Part shown: one piece after another, positions 28,606 to 36,914 of the stretch | Layout of the letters: every line of letters starts with the position of its first letter | Numbering within the stretch: position 1 is the first letter of the stretch | Assembly: GCF_927798115.1 (NCBI RefSeq) | Contig: NZ_CAKMMG010000010.1 | Coordinates: forward strand, 62,001-126,000 | Reading direction: 5' to 3' | Length of the DNA stretch: 64,000 bases | Source of the DNA: Paenibacillus auburnensis | GTDB lineage: Bacteria; Bacillota; Bacilli; Paenibacillales; Paenibacillaceae | Notes under the pieces: model-generated | What the model was told of the DNA's origin: nothing | The model's input: only the letters and a program-made list of their open reading frames with translations | Databases searched by the model: none | Translations under genes and position numbers: made by a program

Positions 28606-29526
28606 TTATTCGGCAAAGGATAACATCATATCTTTCCAATAAGGGGTAGGGTTCAGCTGCTCGACATATTCCAGATAACGATAATAATGCGTCCTCATCC
28701 GAAAAGAGGTGTAGATCAAGGTACCCGTCGAGGCGATAATCTGCTCCAGCTCCTGCCGGCGGTCCGCCACATCTGCGAAATCAAGCCTGCCCTCAAAATA
28801 ATCGGTGATCCACTCCTCCTCACCGGCTACGGCCTCCAGCAAATATAATGTTGGCAGCGTCTTTTTCCGGTTCAGGAAATCATTTTTGTCGTCCCAATTC
28901 AGCAGATCCCGAATATCATTTTTGATCTGGGCAGCGATTCCCAGCTCCTCCGCATATCGTTTAACTTCCTCGCGCCATTCTCCCGTTGCCAGAACCGTGC
29001 CGATCATGGCCGCGGTAACCAGCAGCGCTGCCGATTTTTGCGTTACCATCCGGATATAATCCTCTTCGGTCTGCACATTGTTATACAAATCCGTCATCTG
29101 TCCGTTCACCGCCGTAATGATCCCCTGATGGATGAGCTGAGCTGCCAGTTGCCGCCGTTCGGCTGAGAAACCGGTAGACAGCATCATCTGGCCAGACAGG
29201 GACAGCATACCTATGCCTATATTCAAGGCGATTCCCGGGGGAAGCTGGTTCCAGGCCATTTTGCCGTTATCCTGATCCTGAATATCATCAATAATATCCA
29301 GACTCAGAATCATTAGTTCAACCGCTGCAGCCGCTTTGTAGATATCCTTCATATCCTCGCCTTTGAACATCCGGTAATGAAGCACCGTCATTTTGCCGAA
29401 GAGCATCGCTTCCTGCAGTTTATCTTCAAGACATGCCAAGGCATGTCCGTAGAGCTCCGGAACACTGAAATAGCATCTCAGGGCCTCCCGCAGCTCTGAC
29501 TCCAGTCTATCCACCAATTGCTCCAC
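28606..29526 (-). CDS. comQ: ComQ-like isoprenyl transferase
   Basis: A 306-aa all-alpha polyprenyl-synthase-fold protein. The first Asp-rich motif is in ILSLDIIDDIQDQDN (DDxxD type); the second is reduced to KNDIRDLLNWDD. ComQ proteins carry out prenylation of Trp in ComX and processing of the pheromone. It starts at GTG (29526) with a GGGGGGA ribosome site seven bases upstream. Position directly ahead of the comX-like gene distinguishes it from a chain-length polyprenyl synthase of isoprenoid metabolism. Confidence 0.88.
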   Translation of the reverse strand: MEQLVDRLESELREALRCYFSVPELYGHALACLEDKLQEAMLFGKMTVLHYRMFKGEDMKDIYKAAAAVELMILSLDIIDDIQDQDNGKMAWNQLPPGIALNIGIGMLSLSGQMMLSTGFSAERRQLAAQLIHQGIITAVNGQMTDLYNNVQTEEDYIRMVTQKSAALLVTAAMIGTVLATGEWREEVKRYAEELGIAAQIKNDIRDLLNWDDKNDFLNRKKTLPTLYLLEAVAGEEEWITDYFEGRLDFADVADRRQELEQIIASTGTLIYTSFRMRTHYYRYLEYVEQLNPTPYWKDMMLSFAE

Positions 29527-29620
29527 TCTCTGTCCCCCCGCCTCATCATCATTAAAAAACCCGCAATATAATATATTCCATATCTATAAAATATCACCTT
29601 CCGTATTAATGATGAAAATA

Positions 29621-29664
29621 TAAAAAAAGCCGGCTCCACCTCTAGTCAGGGGGTAAGCCGGCTT
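29621..29664 (-). terminator. Terminator between the RiPP operon and comQ
   Basis: AAGCCGGCT (29627-29635) pairs with AGCCGGCTT (29656-29664), with a run of seven T on the minus strand. It ends the operon whose last gene is the GntR regulator, so comQ needs its own promoter. Confidence 0.85.
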
Positions 29665-29666
29665 AT

Positions 29667-30065
29667 CTAGACCTCTCTCGTAGGGTCGCTTCGCAACTGA
29701 ACATCAAGCATAAACACAATTTCTTCATCGGGCATGCCGTACAGCCGCCCCAATCTAACAGCTTCGGCGAGATTGTGTTCAACCTGCACCCGACATAAGT
29801 CACGGACATCCTCAATCGCATCTGCTTTGACAAAGGTGCCGATCCCTCTTCGTACCGATAGCAGCCCTTCCCGCTCCAGATCGGCATACACCCGGCGGAC
29901 AGTCACCAGGCTGCAGGCCAATTGCTCTGCTAATTCCCGTAATGACGGCAGGAGTTCGCCATCCGGCAGTATTCCGCCGGCAATCAGATGGCGAAGCTGT
30001 TCCCGGATTTGCACATAGATCGGCTCACTGGATTGCGGTGCTAACGATATCGGCAAATATCTCAT
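29667..30065 (-). CDS. GntR-family regulator (YtrA-like)
   Basis: A 132-aa protein: winged HTH in the first 75 residues (PSLRELAEQLACSLVTVRRVYADLEREGLL) and only a short C-terminal tail, the architecture of YtrA-subfamily regulators, which usually control ABC exporter genes and respond to cell-wall stress or antibiotics. It is the last gene of the RiPP operon and may repress it, or measure product, but no operator was recognised. Confidence 0.88.
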   Translation of the reverse strand: MRYLPISLAPQSSEPIYVQIREQLRHLIAGGILPDGELLPSLRELAEQLACSLVTVRRVYADLEREGLLSVRRGIGTFVKADAIEDVRDLCRVQVEHNLAEAVRLGRLYGMPDEEIVFMLDVQLRSDPTREV

Positions 30066-30095
30066 TCTTCCTCGCTCCCCGCTCTGCTGTCCGCG

Positions 30096-30293
30096 TTACT
30101 TGGCCCGGACTTCCCGTTCAAAAATCAGCTCGAAGTAATTCGCCGTCCCGAAGCCCTGAGTATTGGGAGCAAAAATCTGCAGCAGTCTCCAGCCTTGTGC
30201 AGCATGTTCGTGGACAACCCCGTGATAATCCTGTACAGGCTTATTTTCAATGATCCCGCGTAAATCAATTCTCACAAACTGGTATTCAAGCAT
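30096..30293 (-). CDS. DUF4177 family small protein
   Basis: A 65-aa protein with the DUF4177 pattern: YQFVRIDL at the start, then HAAQGWRLLQIFAPN and YFELIFERE. The family is small and cytosolic with unknown function. It sits two bases after the stop of the SagB-like gene, within the RiPP operon, so it may take part in production or immunity. Confidence 0.8.
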   Translation of the reverse strand: MLEYQFVRIDLRGIIENKPVQDYHGVVHEHAAQGWRLLQIFAPNTQGFGTANYFELIFEREVRAK

Positions 30294-30295
30294 CC

Positions 30296-31084
30296 CTACT
30301 TCTCCTCCCGGTATATAAGACTGGCCAAGATCACATCGTAATATCCGTCAAGTCCAAGCAGCTCGTGGGCGGCCTTATCATAAAAGGTCATGACCGGAAC
30401 AAGCGGCACCCCCTGTTCCTGGGACAAGGAGACAAGACGCTCTGTCCACCGGCCACCCTCAAGCAAGGAGAGCCGGTATCCGCGTTCTCCGAACAGCCGG
30501 TTGCTCCGCTGCAGATTGGCAGAGATAAAGACAGCCAAATCCCCGTCGCGAACGTCCAGTTCTGTTGTAAACAGGAGCTGCACCCAGCCGGAGTCTGCTT
30601 CTTCTTTGACATAATCGACAAACTGCCCGGAAGGACTGCAATAAAAAACCTCATACCGGCCGCTAACCCGGTTCTTGGATACAAAATATAAATCAAGCGA
30701 GTCCAGCTGTTCTGCCGTCCCCCATTGCTGTAAATGCCCGTAATCCCAAAACGGCAGCCTGGAGTCATTCCCTTGGGCTATCCCTGCAGCGAGCTTCGCC
30801 ATCACCGGATGCTTCTGCGGATCGATTCTCTCCAGCCCGGTCCGCTCTACGCCGAAATACCGCTTGGCCGGAGTGACCGCCCCGTTCATCTGCGTAAACA
30901 GATTGCGCAGCATTTTCATTCTTGCCCGGGTGAGCACCTCGAGCTGCGGATAATGATTAGAGTTCTGATGATAGGTCATCGCCAGATGCTCGTCATTGAT
31001 ATCCTGGTCTGATCTCCAGTCCATATATTTGATTGGCATGCATGACACATCCTTCTTCTCGTTATAAGTGCCGCTGTACGTCAT
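30296..31084 (-). CDS. SagB-like nitroreductase-fold protein
   Basis: A 262-aa protein related to the FMN-dependent SagB/nitroreductase family, which oxidises azolines to azoles in TOMM pathways. The recognisable blocks are YHQNSNHYPQ near the start and GERGYRLSLLEGGRWTERLV with HELLGLDGYYDVILASL in the C-terminal third, matching the SagB/ThcOx pattern. It overlaps the YcaO gene by four bases (ATGA). An internal ATG at 31039, preceded by AAGAAGGA, could be the true start. Flavin binding has not been verified residue by residue, so a non-catalytic relative is possible. Confidence 0.7.
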   Translation of the reverse strand: MTYSGTYNEKKDVSCMPIKYMDWRSDQDINDEHLAMTYHQNSNHYPQLEVLTRARMKMLRNLFTQMNGAVTPAKRYFGVERTGLERIDPQKHPVMAKLAAGIAQGNDSRLPFWDYGHLQQWGTAEQLDSLDLYFVSKNRVSGRYEVFYCSPSGQFVDYVKEEADSGWVQLLFTTELDVRDGDLAVFISANLQRSNRLFGERGYRLSLLEGGRWTERLVSLSQEQGVPLVPVMTFYDKAAHELLGLDGYYDVILASLIYREEK

Positions 31085-32454
31085 GGAAACGGATGTGGGC
31101 TGCAGTTCAACAGCTGCGGTGAGATGGGCCCGGCCCGCAGTCCCAGCTTCACCGGCGTCTCATAGATCCGTTTGCTGGTAATCAGCCTTTCATTCTCGCT
31201 GCGAGGCAGCTGGACCGTTCCCGGAACAATCATTTTAACGACATGCATCCCCAGTTCCCGCACATCGTCTGTGGTCAGATCAACGCACAGCACTTCCAAA
31301 CCCTGCTTGGCAAATTGATTCACAAGATACTCAAGCTGCTCCGCCTCACTGCCTTCAGAGATCGGTGACGGGGGCGGCACGCTTCTTACCGCAGAGGAAG
31401 CAGCGGTAAACATGAGCTCTTCATAGGCAAAGGGCTGTTCATAGTACGGCAGCCTCAGACCGTAATCAGTTACCTGATGCGGCAGAAGCGACGGGATGCT
31501 CTTGGAATAGATCTGCATCTTGTTGCCGATGAACAGCTGGCTGATCTCCATGAGCGCCTTACCGATTGCGCCCTCCATCGACAGTCTCGCCGAGCCGCCG
31601 ACCGATACTTTGCCGTCCCGGGTCATAAGCAGCCCGAATACAGAGGGAATGCCGAGGTCACTGGTCGTATCCATAACTGTAAGGTCAAACCTGTTCCGGT
31701 CCAGCAGCTCCTGAAACGGGCGGGCAATGGCCGAATGGCGGATGTCCAGCCGCGGCAGAGACAGCGAGTTATACCACATGATCATAAATGCATCCCGCTC
31801 AATGATCTCCAGCAAGCCGCTAATCATCGCCTGCTCAAGCGTCGCCCCGGCAGCAGAACCAGTCATCAGGCCGAAGCAAATGGCTTCTTCCTCTGCGCTC
31901 TGGGGGAGATAGGAGTCCCAGGCGACGGCAGCAGGCACCCATTTCCGCTTGTTCGCGGTGAGGCTGTACCCATCAACCCAGCGTACCCGGGTATGCTCGG
32001 TAAATGGCCGGTACGGGAACTGCCATTGCTCATATTGCTCCTTCGTGAAGAGCGGCAGCTCATCCGGATGGAGCGCGCGATCCCCAAGCTCCTGCCAGGA
32101 CGCCAGCTGCAGGCGCTCCGGGATAACATAAGCAGCGCAGTAGCGTTCGATTGCTTCTGCAACGGCAGAAACATTGGCTTCCTCCAGCGTAAATCCCATT
32201 CCGCTGGCAAAAAAATCAATCAGGCCATGTTGGCCCTCCGCCAAAAATTTCGGATTGGCGGGGGCAGCAAGGCTTAAGTATAACGCCGGATCTCCGGGAT
32301 CCGGGCTTATATTCATCAAGCCCTTTACCATCCCCCCGTGCGGGCTGATGGCCTTGCGCAGGTAATCCGGCAGAGTATCCTGCCTGCCGGGAAAGGACTC
32401 AGCATAGCCGCCGGCTGAGCTCCCTCCCGAGCGGCTTACCAGCCGGCGGCTCAT
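31081..32454 (-). CDS. YcaO-domain cyclodehydratase
   Basis: An ATP-dependent YcaO enzyme of 457 aa. It has the conserved SAVAEAIERYCAAYV and ISGLLEIIERDAFMIMWY helices that form the ATP/Mg site, and it ends in SPHPFP, a PxPxP-type tail characteristic of azoline-forming YcaO proteins. These enzymes phosphorylate a backbone amide and form thiazolines or oxazolines from Cys, Ser or Thr; other members make thioamides or amidines. It overlaps its probable partner, the E1-like gene, by four bases. No Cys-rich precursor was found in the window. Confidence 0.92.
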   Translation of the reverse strand: MSRRLVSRSGGSSAGGYAESFPGRQDTLPDYLRKAISPHGGMVKGLMNISPDPGDPALYLSLAAPANPKFLAEGQHGLIDFFASGMGFTLEEANVSAVAEAIERYCAAYVIPERLQLASWQELGDRALHPDELPLFTKEQYEQWQFPYRPFTEHTRVRWVDGYSLTANKRKWVPAAVAWDSYLPQSAEEEAICFGLMTGSAAGATLEQAMISGLLEIIERDAFMIMWYNSLSLPRLDIRHSAIARPFQELLDRNRFDLTVMDTTSDLGIPSVFGLLMTRDGKVSVGGSARLSMEGAIGKALMEISQLFIGNKMQIYSKSIPSLLPHQVTDYGLRLPYYEQPFAYEELMFTAASSAVRSVPPPSPISEGSEAEQLEYLVNQFAKQGLEVLCVDLTTDDVRELGMHVVKMIVPGTVQLPRSENERLITSKRIYETPVKLGLRAGPISPQLLNCSPHPFP

Positions 32455-33038
32455 GATTCAAGCACCAGCCCGGCTTCGCGCCAGGGCTGCGCGGCAAGCC
32501 TCGGCTCATGTCTCATGCCGCAGCAGGGGCAGGTAGGGAGCTTATATACGGGATTAATCTCTCCCTGCAGATGAAAGGCATCAAAATCAAGCACATGGCC
32601 CAAAGACAACGGCGGAAAGCTGCTGGTGTGGCGTGAGATCCATTTTGCCGCCTCTGTTGCAATAATGCCGCTCAGCACCGACCAGGACAAGTCGAATATG
32701 GCATTTCGCGGCTCCAGGGGTCTCATGCCGTGGGAGCGTTCCCGGCGCAAGACGCATTCATAGCACGCCGAGCAACCGGGAATGAGAATGGGGCCGATTC
32801 TTCCGGCGGAATGCGAGAATCTGACGGGCAGCCAGGTGATGTGATGCTCCAGCGCATAGCGGTTGAAGTCTTCCCCCCATTGCTCTGCCTGCAGCACAAT
32901 GACTAGCTCCGCATCTGCACTTACCTCCGAAAATTGATTCACCTTATTGACCTTAACACCGAGTCCGCTGAGCAGAGCCTCGATGGGGTCCCCGGAATTG
33001 ATGCCGTCTTCAGTGCACAAGATCGTGATCTTGCTCAT
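32451..33038 (-). CDS. E1-like/ocin-ThiF partner protein for YcaO
   Basis: A 195-aa protein of the TOMM cyclodehydratase C-protein type. It has GCSACYECVLRR and later CPCCG, together giving the zinc-binding Cys set of E1-like partners, and an FDLSWSVLSGIIATEAAKW helix typical of the ThiF-like dimer region. Such partners present the leader peptide to YcaO. It is shorter than full E1-like proteins, so an N-terminal recognition domain may be supplied in trans by the RRE protein at 40547. ATG at 33038 (AGGCGG seven bases upstream) is preferred to the TTG at 33065. Confidence 0.78.
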   Translation of the reverse strand: MSKITILCTEDGINSGDPIEALLSGLGVKVNKVNQFSEVSADAELVIVLQAEQWGEDFNRYALEHHITWLPVRFSHSAGRIGPILIPGCSACYECVLRRERSHGMRPLEPRNAIFDLSWSVLSGIIATEAAKWISRHTSSFPPLSLGHVLDFDAFHLQGEINPVYKLPTCPCCGMRHEPRLAAQPWREAGLVLES

Positions 33039-33861
33039 ACGAATCCGCCTCTCTCTCCAGGACAAGACATCTCACGTTCTCGTCGCCTTCCAGTTTGTAC
33101 ATATGCGACTCCGCTATGCGGAACGCAGACTCATCAATCGCCTGCAGAATATCCTCTTCAGCAAAAAACTTTTTGAAGGTAGAACCGAAAATACGTTTGG
33201 TCTCCCCGTTCTGGATCACTTCGGCATAAAAATTCATAACGGCGCTTTGCTGCTGAAGGTTCTCCTCTTCCCCGATCAGGACGAATTGCTTGTGGTCAGG
33301 ACCCAGGTTGAGCGTAACACTATTAATTCTTCCGCCGCGGTAATCGGAATTGTGGCTCTGATTAGACAGCACATAATCGAAGATGAACCGTCCACCCGGC
33401 TCCAGATGCTGCTCTACCGTCCCCAGCATCCGCTTGAAATCATGTAATTCTCTCAGCAGACTGATGCTTGTAGCAGACAGCACGATCAGCGGAAACCGTT
33501 CACCCAGCTTGAAATCTGTCATATCGCCCTGCACCGTCTCAATCCGGCTGCTTAACCGGGCAGGCAACTGGGCCTGCTTCTTCCGGCAAATCTTCAGCAT
33601 GTCTTCAGACAGGTCCAAGCCGGTGACACTGAATCCGCGGTTGGCCAGATGCATTAATATTCTGCCGGACCCGCAGGCAAGCTCGAGTACCTTGCGCCCT
33701 TCCGCCAGCTTCCCCGCCTGCTCCAGAATGAGTGCAATATCATAATCCGTCCGGCCGGTAACCGCCTCGTAAAATTCAGAATAATAGCCCTCGTAAAGAT
33801 CAAAATCAACACTGCCCGGCATATTCAAATTACGCAATTCCTGAAAAACTCCGAAATACAT
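33010..33861 (-). CDS. SAM-dependent class I methyltransferase, RiPP tailoring
   Basis: A 283-aa methyltransferase with SAM motif I in KVLELACGSGRILMHLA and motif II in VTGLDLSEDMLKI. GGAGG is nine bases upstream. In the daptide class a methyltransferase adds two methyl groups to the amine made at the former C-terminal Thr; this gene is the candidate for that step, inferred from company with the aminotransferase, the SDR and Thr-ending precursors. Alternatively it could methylate the N-terminus, as in some azoline peptides. It overlaps the E1-like gene by 29 bases. Confidence 0.9.
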   Translation of the reverse strand: MYFGVFQELRNLNMPGSVDFDLYEGYYSEFYEAVTGRTDYDIALILEQAGKLAEGRKVLELACGSGRILMHLANRGFSVTGLDLSEDMLKICRKKQAQLPARLSSRIETVQGDMTDFKLGERFPLIVLSATSISLLRELHDFKRMLGTVEQHLEPGGRFIFDYVLSNQSHNSDYRGGRINSVTLNLGPDHKQFVLIGEEENLQQQSAVMNFYAEVIQNGETKRIFGSTFKKFFAEEDILQAIDESAFRIAESHMYKLEGDENVRCLVLEREADSYEQDHDLVH

Positions 33862-33887
33862 GGGCTTCTGCCTCCTTCATTTGCAGT

Positions 33888-34724
33888 TTATATAATGGTC
33901 CATCCGCCATCGACAACAAGATTATGGCCTGTAATCATCCCTGCCCCGTCCGTAGCCAGGAAAAATGCGGCCTGCGCCACGTCCTCAGGACGGGCAAACT
34001 TCCGAAGCGGCACCTTCGGCATATTCGAACGCTGAAAATGCGGGTCCTGGATCAGCTGTTCATTGGCATCCGTGATTACAAATGTAGGTGACACCGCATT
34101 TACCCGAATTCCGTACTTCGCCCACTCGATAGCCAGCGCCTTGGTCAGATGAATCACTCCCGCCTTGCTGGCACAGTAAGGTGCCCGGTTCTCATTACCG
34201 ACAACACCATGCTGCGAGGCAATCATGACAATGGAGCCGCGCTTCTTCCTGACCATGCTTTTGGCAGCCTCTCTGGTAAGGAAGAAGGTGCCCTTCAAGT
34301 TGGTGTCGACGACGAAATCCCAATCCTCCTGCGACAAATGAAGGGCCGGTGACAACAAGTTCACTCCGGCATTGTTAATCAGATAACTAAGTTCCACACC
34401 CTGCTGCTCCATAGCACTGATGCAGGCCTCAATTCCCGCAATATCGCGAAGGTCCAGGCTTTCGCACTTTACCTCGACCCCATGCTCTTCCTCCAGCGTC
34501 CGGGCAAACTCCAGCAGCTGATCCATCAGCTGCGGCAGCTCCGTCAGCACCAGATCGGAGCCGGCCCGGGCGAATTGAAGGGCAATCTCCGCACCAATCC
34601 CCCGGCTGGCCCCTGTAACAAGTGTCCACTGGCCGGTCAGCTCCCTGCCGGTATGGACCTGAGCATCCTCAGTATGCGAACGAAGCATATAATCCGGCTC
34701 CTTGGCAATCCAATCAAGCGCCAT
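33888..34724 (-). CDS. SDR dehydrogenase, candidate C-terminal Thr oxidase
   Basis: A 278-aa classical short-chain dehydrogenase: cofactor motif TGASRGIG, NNAG, catalytic Ser in IVMIASQHG and YCASK. Residues 1-30 extend beyond the usual start. In the daptide pathway the C-terminal Thr is oxidised at its beta-hydroxyl and decarboxylates to a methyl ketone; an SDR can do such chemistry, so this is the best candidate in the cluster. That role is an inference; I am not certain the characterised enzyme belongs to this family. GGAGG is six bases upstream of the ATG. Confidence 0.9.
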   Translation of the reverse strand: MALDWIAKEPDYMLRSHTEDAQVHTGRELTGQWTLVTGASRGIGAEIALQFARAGSDLVLTELPQLMDQLLEFARTLEEEHGVEVKCESLDLRDIAGIEACISAMEQQGVELSYLINNAGVNLLSPALHLSQEDWDFVVDTNLKGTFFLTREAAKSMVRKKRGSIVMIASQHGVVGNENRAPYCASKAGVIHLTKALAIEWAKYGIRVNAVSPTFVITDANEQLIQDPHFQRSNMPKVPLRKFARPEDVAQAAFFLATDGAGMITGHNLVVDGGWTII

Positions 34725-34741
34725 ACGATCCCTCCTCTTTT

Positions 34742-35980
34742 TTATAAAGATCTCATTGCTTTGTAGATCAGCTTAGGACTCGGCTTTTGACCGTAGAGCA
34801 GTACACCGATCTGATAGATTTTGGCTGACAGCCAGCATGCGGCAAGCGTAGTAATCAGCAGGATGCCAATTGAAACGGAGATTTCCATCAGACTCGGATC
34901 GGACATTCCTACCCGGGCAAACATCACAAATGGGGTAAAGAACGGGATATAGGAAGTAATCGTCGCAAGCGATCCATCCACATTCATCATGCTGAACACA
35001 GCAAGCACAAGCGCTCCCATCAACAGCAGGGATACCGGTAGCGTCACCTGGTTAATCTCCTCACTGCGGCTGACAAGCGAACCGGCGGCGGCGAATAATG
35101 CAGCATAGAAGAAATAGCCCAAGATGAAGAAGATGCTCAGCACCACGATTGTTTTAACATCAAGGAATGTGAAGTCAAGTTGAAAACCCAGCAGCTCTAT
35201 GTCCGTACCGCCCCCGTTAACCGAAAGCATCAGACAGGCTGCACCGATAATGATGGCAAACTGCAGCAGTCCGGCAAGCCCGACGCCCAGTACTTTACCG
35301 AATAACAGCTGGGTCGGCTTCACCTTGGTAATTAGAATTTCCTTTACCCGGGAGCCCTTTTCCACAGAGACGGATGTAGCGACATTTCCGCCGTACAGAT
35401 AAATAAGGAAATAGAGCAGGAAAGTAATGAGATAAATCGGCATATAGGTGGTCGTAATCGATTTACTGCCGGCCTTCAGTTCTTCGATCTGTACCTTCAG
35501 CGAGGCAGTAACCCGCTCCTTGTCCGCCTGATTCAGCTCCAGCCGCTCCAGCTGGGACATCGTATACAGATTCTGGACGTAATAATTCAGCTGACCCAGA
35601 TAAGCCGAGGAATCATCCTTTTTATTAACCGTCACGGTAAGCACCGGCTGATGATTCTCCTCCGAGATGGTTACAATCCCCCGCACCTCATCCTCTTTCT
35701 CCAGTCTAGCCTGCTCGGCAGCCAGATCGGCCTCCTGAATGACCCGCCACGTATAAGAGTCTGACACCTGTTCCTTAAAGCCGTCAGTATTATGCACGAT
35801 GCCGGTCTGATCTAGAATCACAATGTCGCCGTCTGTCGTCTCAGCTGCAGTACTGAGGAATTTAGGCAGGATGATCAGCGCGGCCAGCAGCACAACCATA
35901 ATCACCGTCATGATTTTGAAAGCCTTGGAACGCAGACGTTCCATGAAGGAATAGGTAAATACCAGCCCGAATTGTCTCAT
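34742..35980 (-). CDS. ABC-2 type permease (NatB-like)
   Basis: A 412-aa permease: one N-terminal helix (AFKIMTVIMVVLLAALIILP), a soluble extracytoplasmic region (about 45-170), then five or more helices, as in NatB-type ABC-2 proteins. With the ATPase encoded just upstream (four-base overlap) it forms an exporter, probably for the finished peptide, or an immunity pump. It is 17 bases ahead of the SDR gene. Confidence 0.9.
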   Translation of the reverse strand: MRQFGLVFTYSFMERLRSKAFKIMTVIMVVLLAALIILPKFLSTAAETTDGDIVILDQTGIVHNTDGFKEQVSDSYTWRVIQEADLAAEQARLEKEDEVRGIVTISEENHQPVLTVTVNKKDDSSAYLGQLNYYVQNLYTMSQLERLELNQADKERVTASLKVQIEELKAGSKSITTTYMPIYLITFLLYFLIYLYGGNVATSVSVEKGSRVKEILITKVKPTQLLFGKVLGVGLAGLLQFAIIIGAACLMLSVNGGGTDIELLGFQLDFTFLDVKTIVVLSIFFILGYFFYAALFAAAGSLVSRSEEINQVTLPVSLLLMGALVLAVFSMMNVDGSLATITSYIPFFTPFVMFARVGMSDPSLMEISVSIGILLITTLAACWLSAKIYQIGVLLYGQKPSPKLIYKAMRSL

Positions 35981-36879
35981 GATACCTCACCTACCTTTTC
36001 AATAAAGATCTCATGGAGCGTAGGTTCCTTAATCTCGAACTTCAGCAGGTTAATCCCGTCTCTGGTCAGCTGCTGAAGCAGCTGATTCCCCTGCTCCTCA
36101 TGGGCAATTTCCAGCTGCCATTCATGGGCATTGGAAGATATCCGTTCCGCCGGCAGCCCGTAGGACACCAGATGGGGCAACAGGTCGCGCTCACTTCTAA
36201 GCAGAAGATTCGTCCGGCCATAAGAACGTTTAATATCCATCAGATTACCGGATACCATCATCCGTCCCCGCTTCAGGATGCAGATGTCCTCGCAGAATTG
36301 CTCCACATGGCCCATCTGGTGACTGGAGAAAATCAGTGTTTTTCCATGATCAATCAGCTCCTTGACCACAGAGGCCAGCAATTCGGAATTTACGGGGTCC
36401 AGTCCGCTAAACGGCTCATCCAGAATGATCAGCTCAGGGTCATGCAGCAAGGCGGAAATAATCTGGACCTTCTGCTGATTTCCTTTGGAGAGCTGCTCTA
36501 CTTTTTTGTGCTCATATTCCTCAATTCCCAGACGCTCCAGCCAGCGCCTCATGGCCTGGATGGCTCCGGCCCGGCTCATGCCCTCCAGTCTGGCAAAATA
36601 CACAAGCTGCTCACTGACCTTCTCCTTCGGGTATAATCCCCGTTCCTCAGGCAAGTAACCGATGCGGGGGCGGTTGGCTGTGATCGGCACCCCTTCCCAC
36701 TGCACCTCGCCTGCATCATAATCAAGCAGGCCGAGAATCGAGCGGATGGTCGTCGTCTTGCCGGCACCATTGCCGCCGAGCAGCCCGAACGCCTTGCCCG
36801 AGGCTGCCTTCAGGGATATCCCGTGCAGCACCTTTGTCTCGCCATATGTTTTGACCAATTGTTTAACTTCAAGTGTCAT
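35977..36879 (-). CDS. ABC transporter ATP-binding protein (NatA-like)
   Basis: A 300-aa ATPase. Walker A is LLGGNGAGKTT, the signature is LSKGNQQKV, and Walker B is LIILDEPFSGLD. ATG at 36879 is favoured over the GTG at 36891 because that GTG lies inside the AAGGTGG ribosome site. A C-terminal extension of about 80 residues is typical for the NatA/CcmA-like group. It pairs with the ABC-2 permease as the exporter or immunity pump of the RiPP cluster. Confidence 0.93.
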   Translation of the reverse strand: MTLEVKQLVKTYGETKVLHGISLKAASGKAFGLLGGNGAGKTTTIRSILGLLDYDAGEVQWEGVPITANRPRIGYLPEERGLYPKEKVSEQLVYFARLEGMSRAGAIQAMRRWLERLGIEEYEHKKVEQLSKGNQQKVQIISALLHDPELIILDEPFSGLDPVNSELLASVVKELIDHGKTLIFSSHQMGHVEQFCEDICILKRGRMMVSGNLMDIKRSYGRTNLLLRSERDLLPHLVSYGLPAERISSNAHEWQLEIAHEEQGNQLLQQLTRDGINLLKFEIKEPTLHEIFIEKVGEVS

Positions 36880-36914
36880 TGTGTAGTCCACCTTTCTTCA
36901 CGTTAACTTGCCTT

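Noticed and set aside
29555-29600. Single CCGCAA half-site ahead of comQ
   Set aside because: Only one half-site in an AT-rich promoter region; not enough to call a ComA site.
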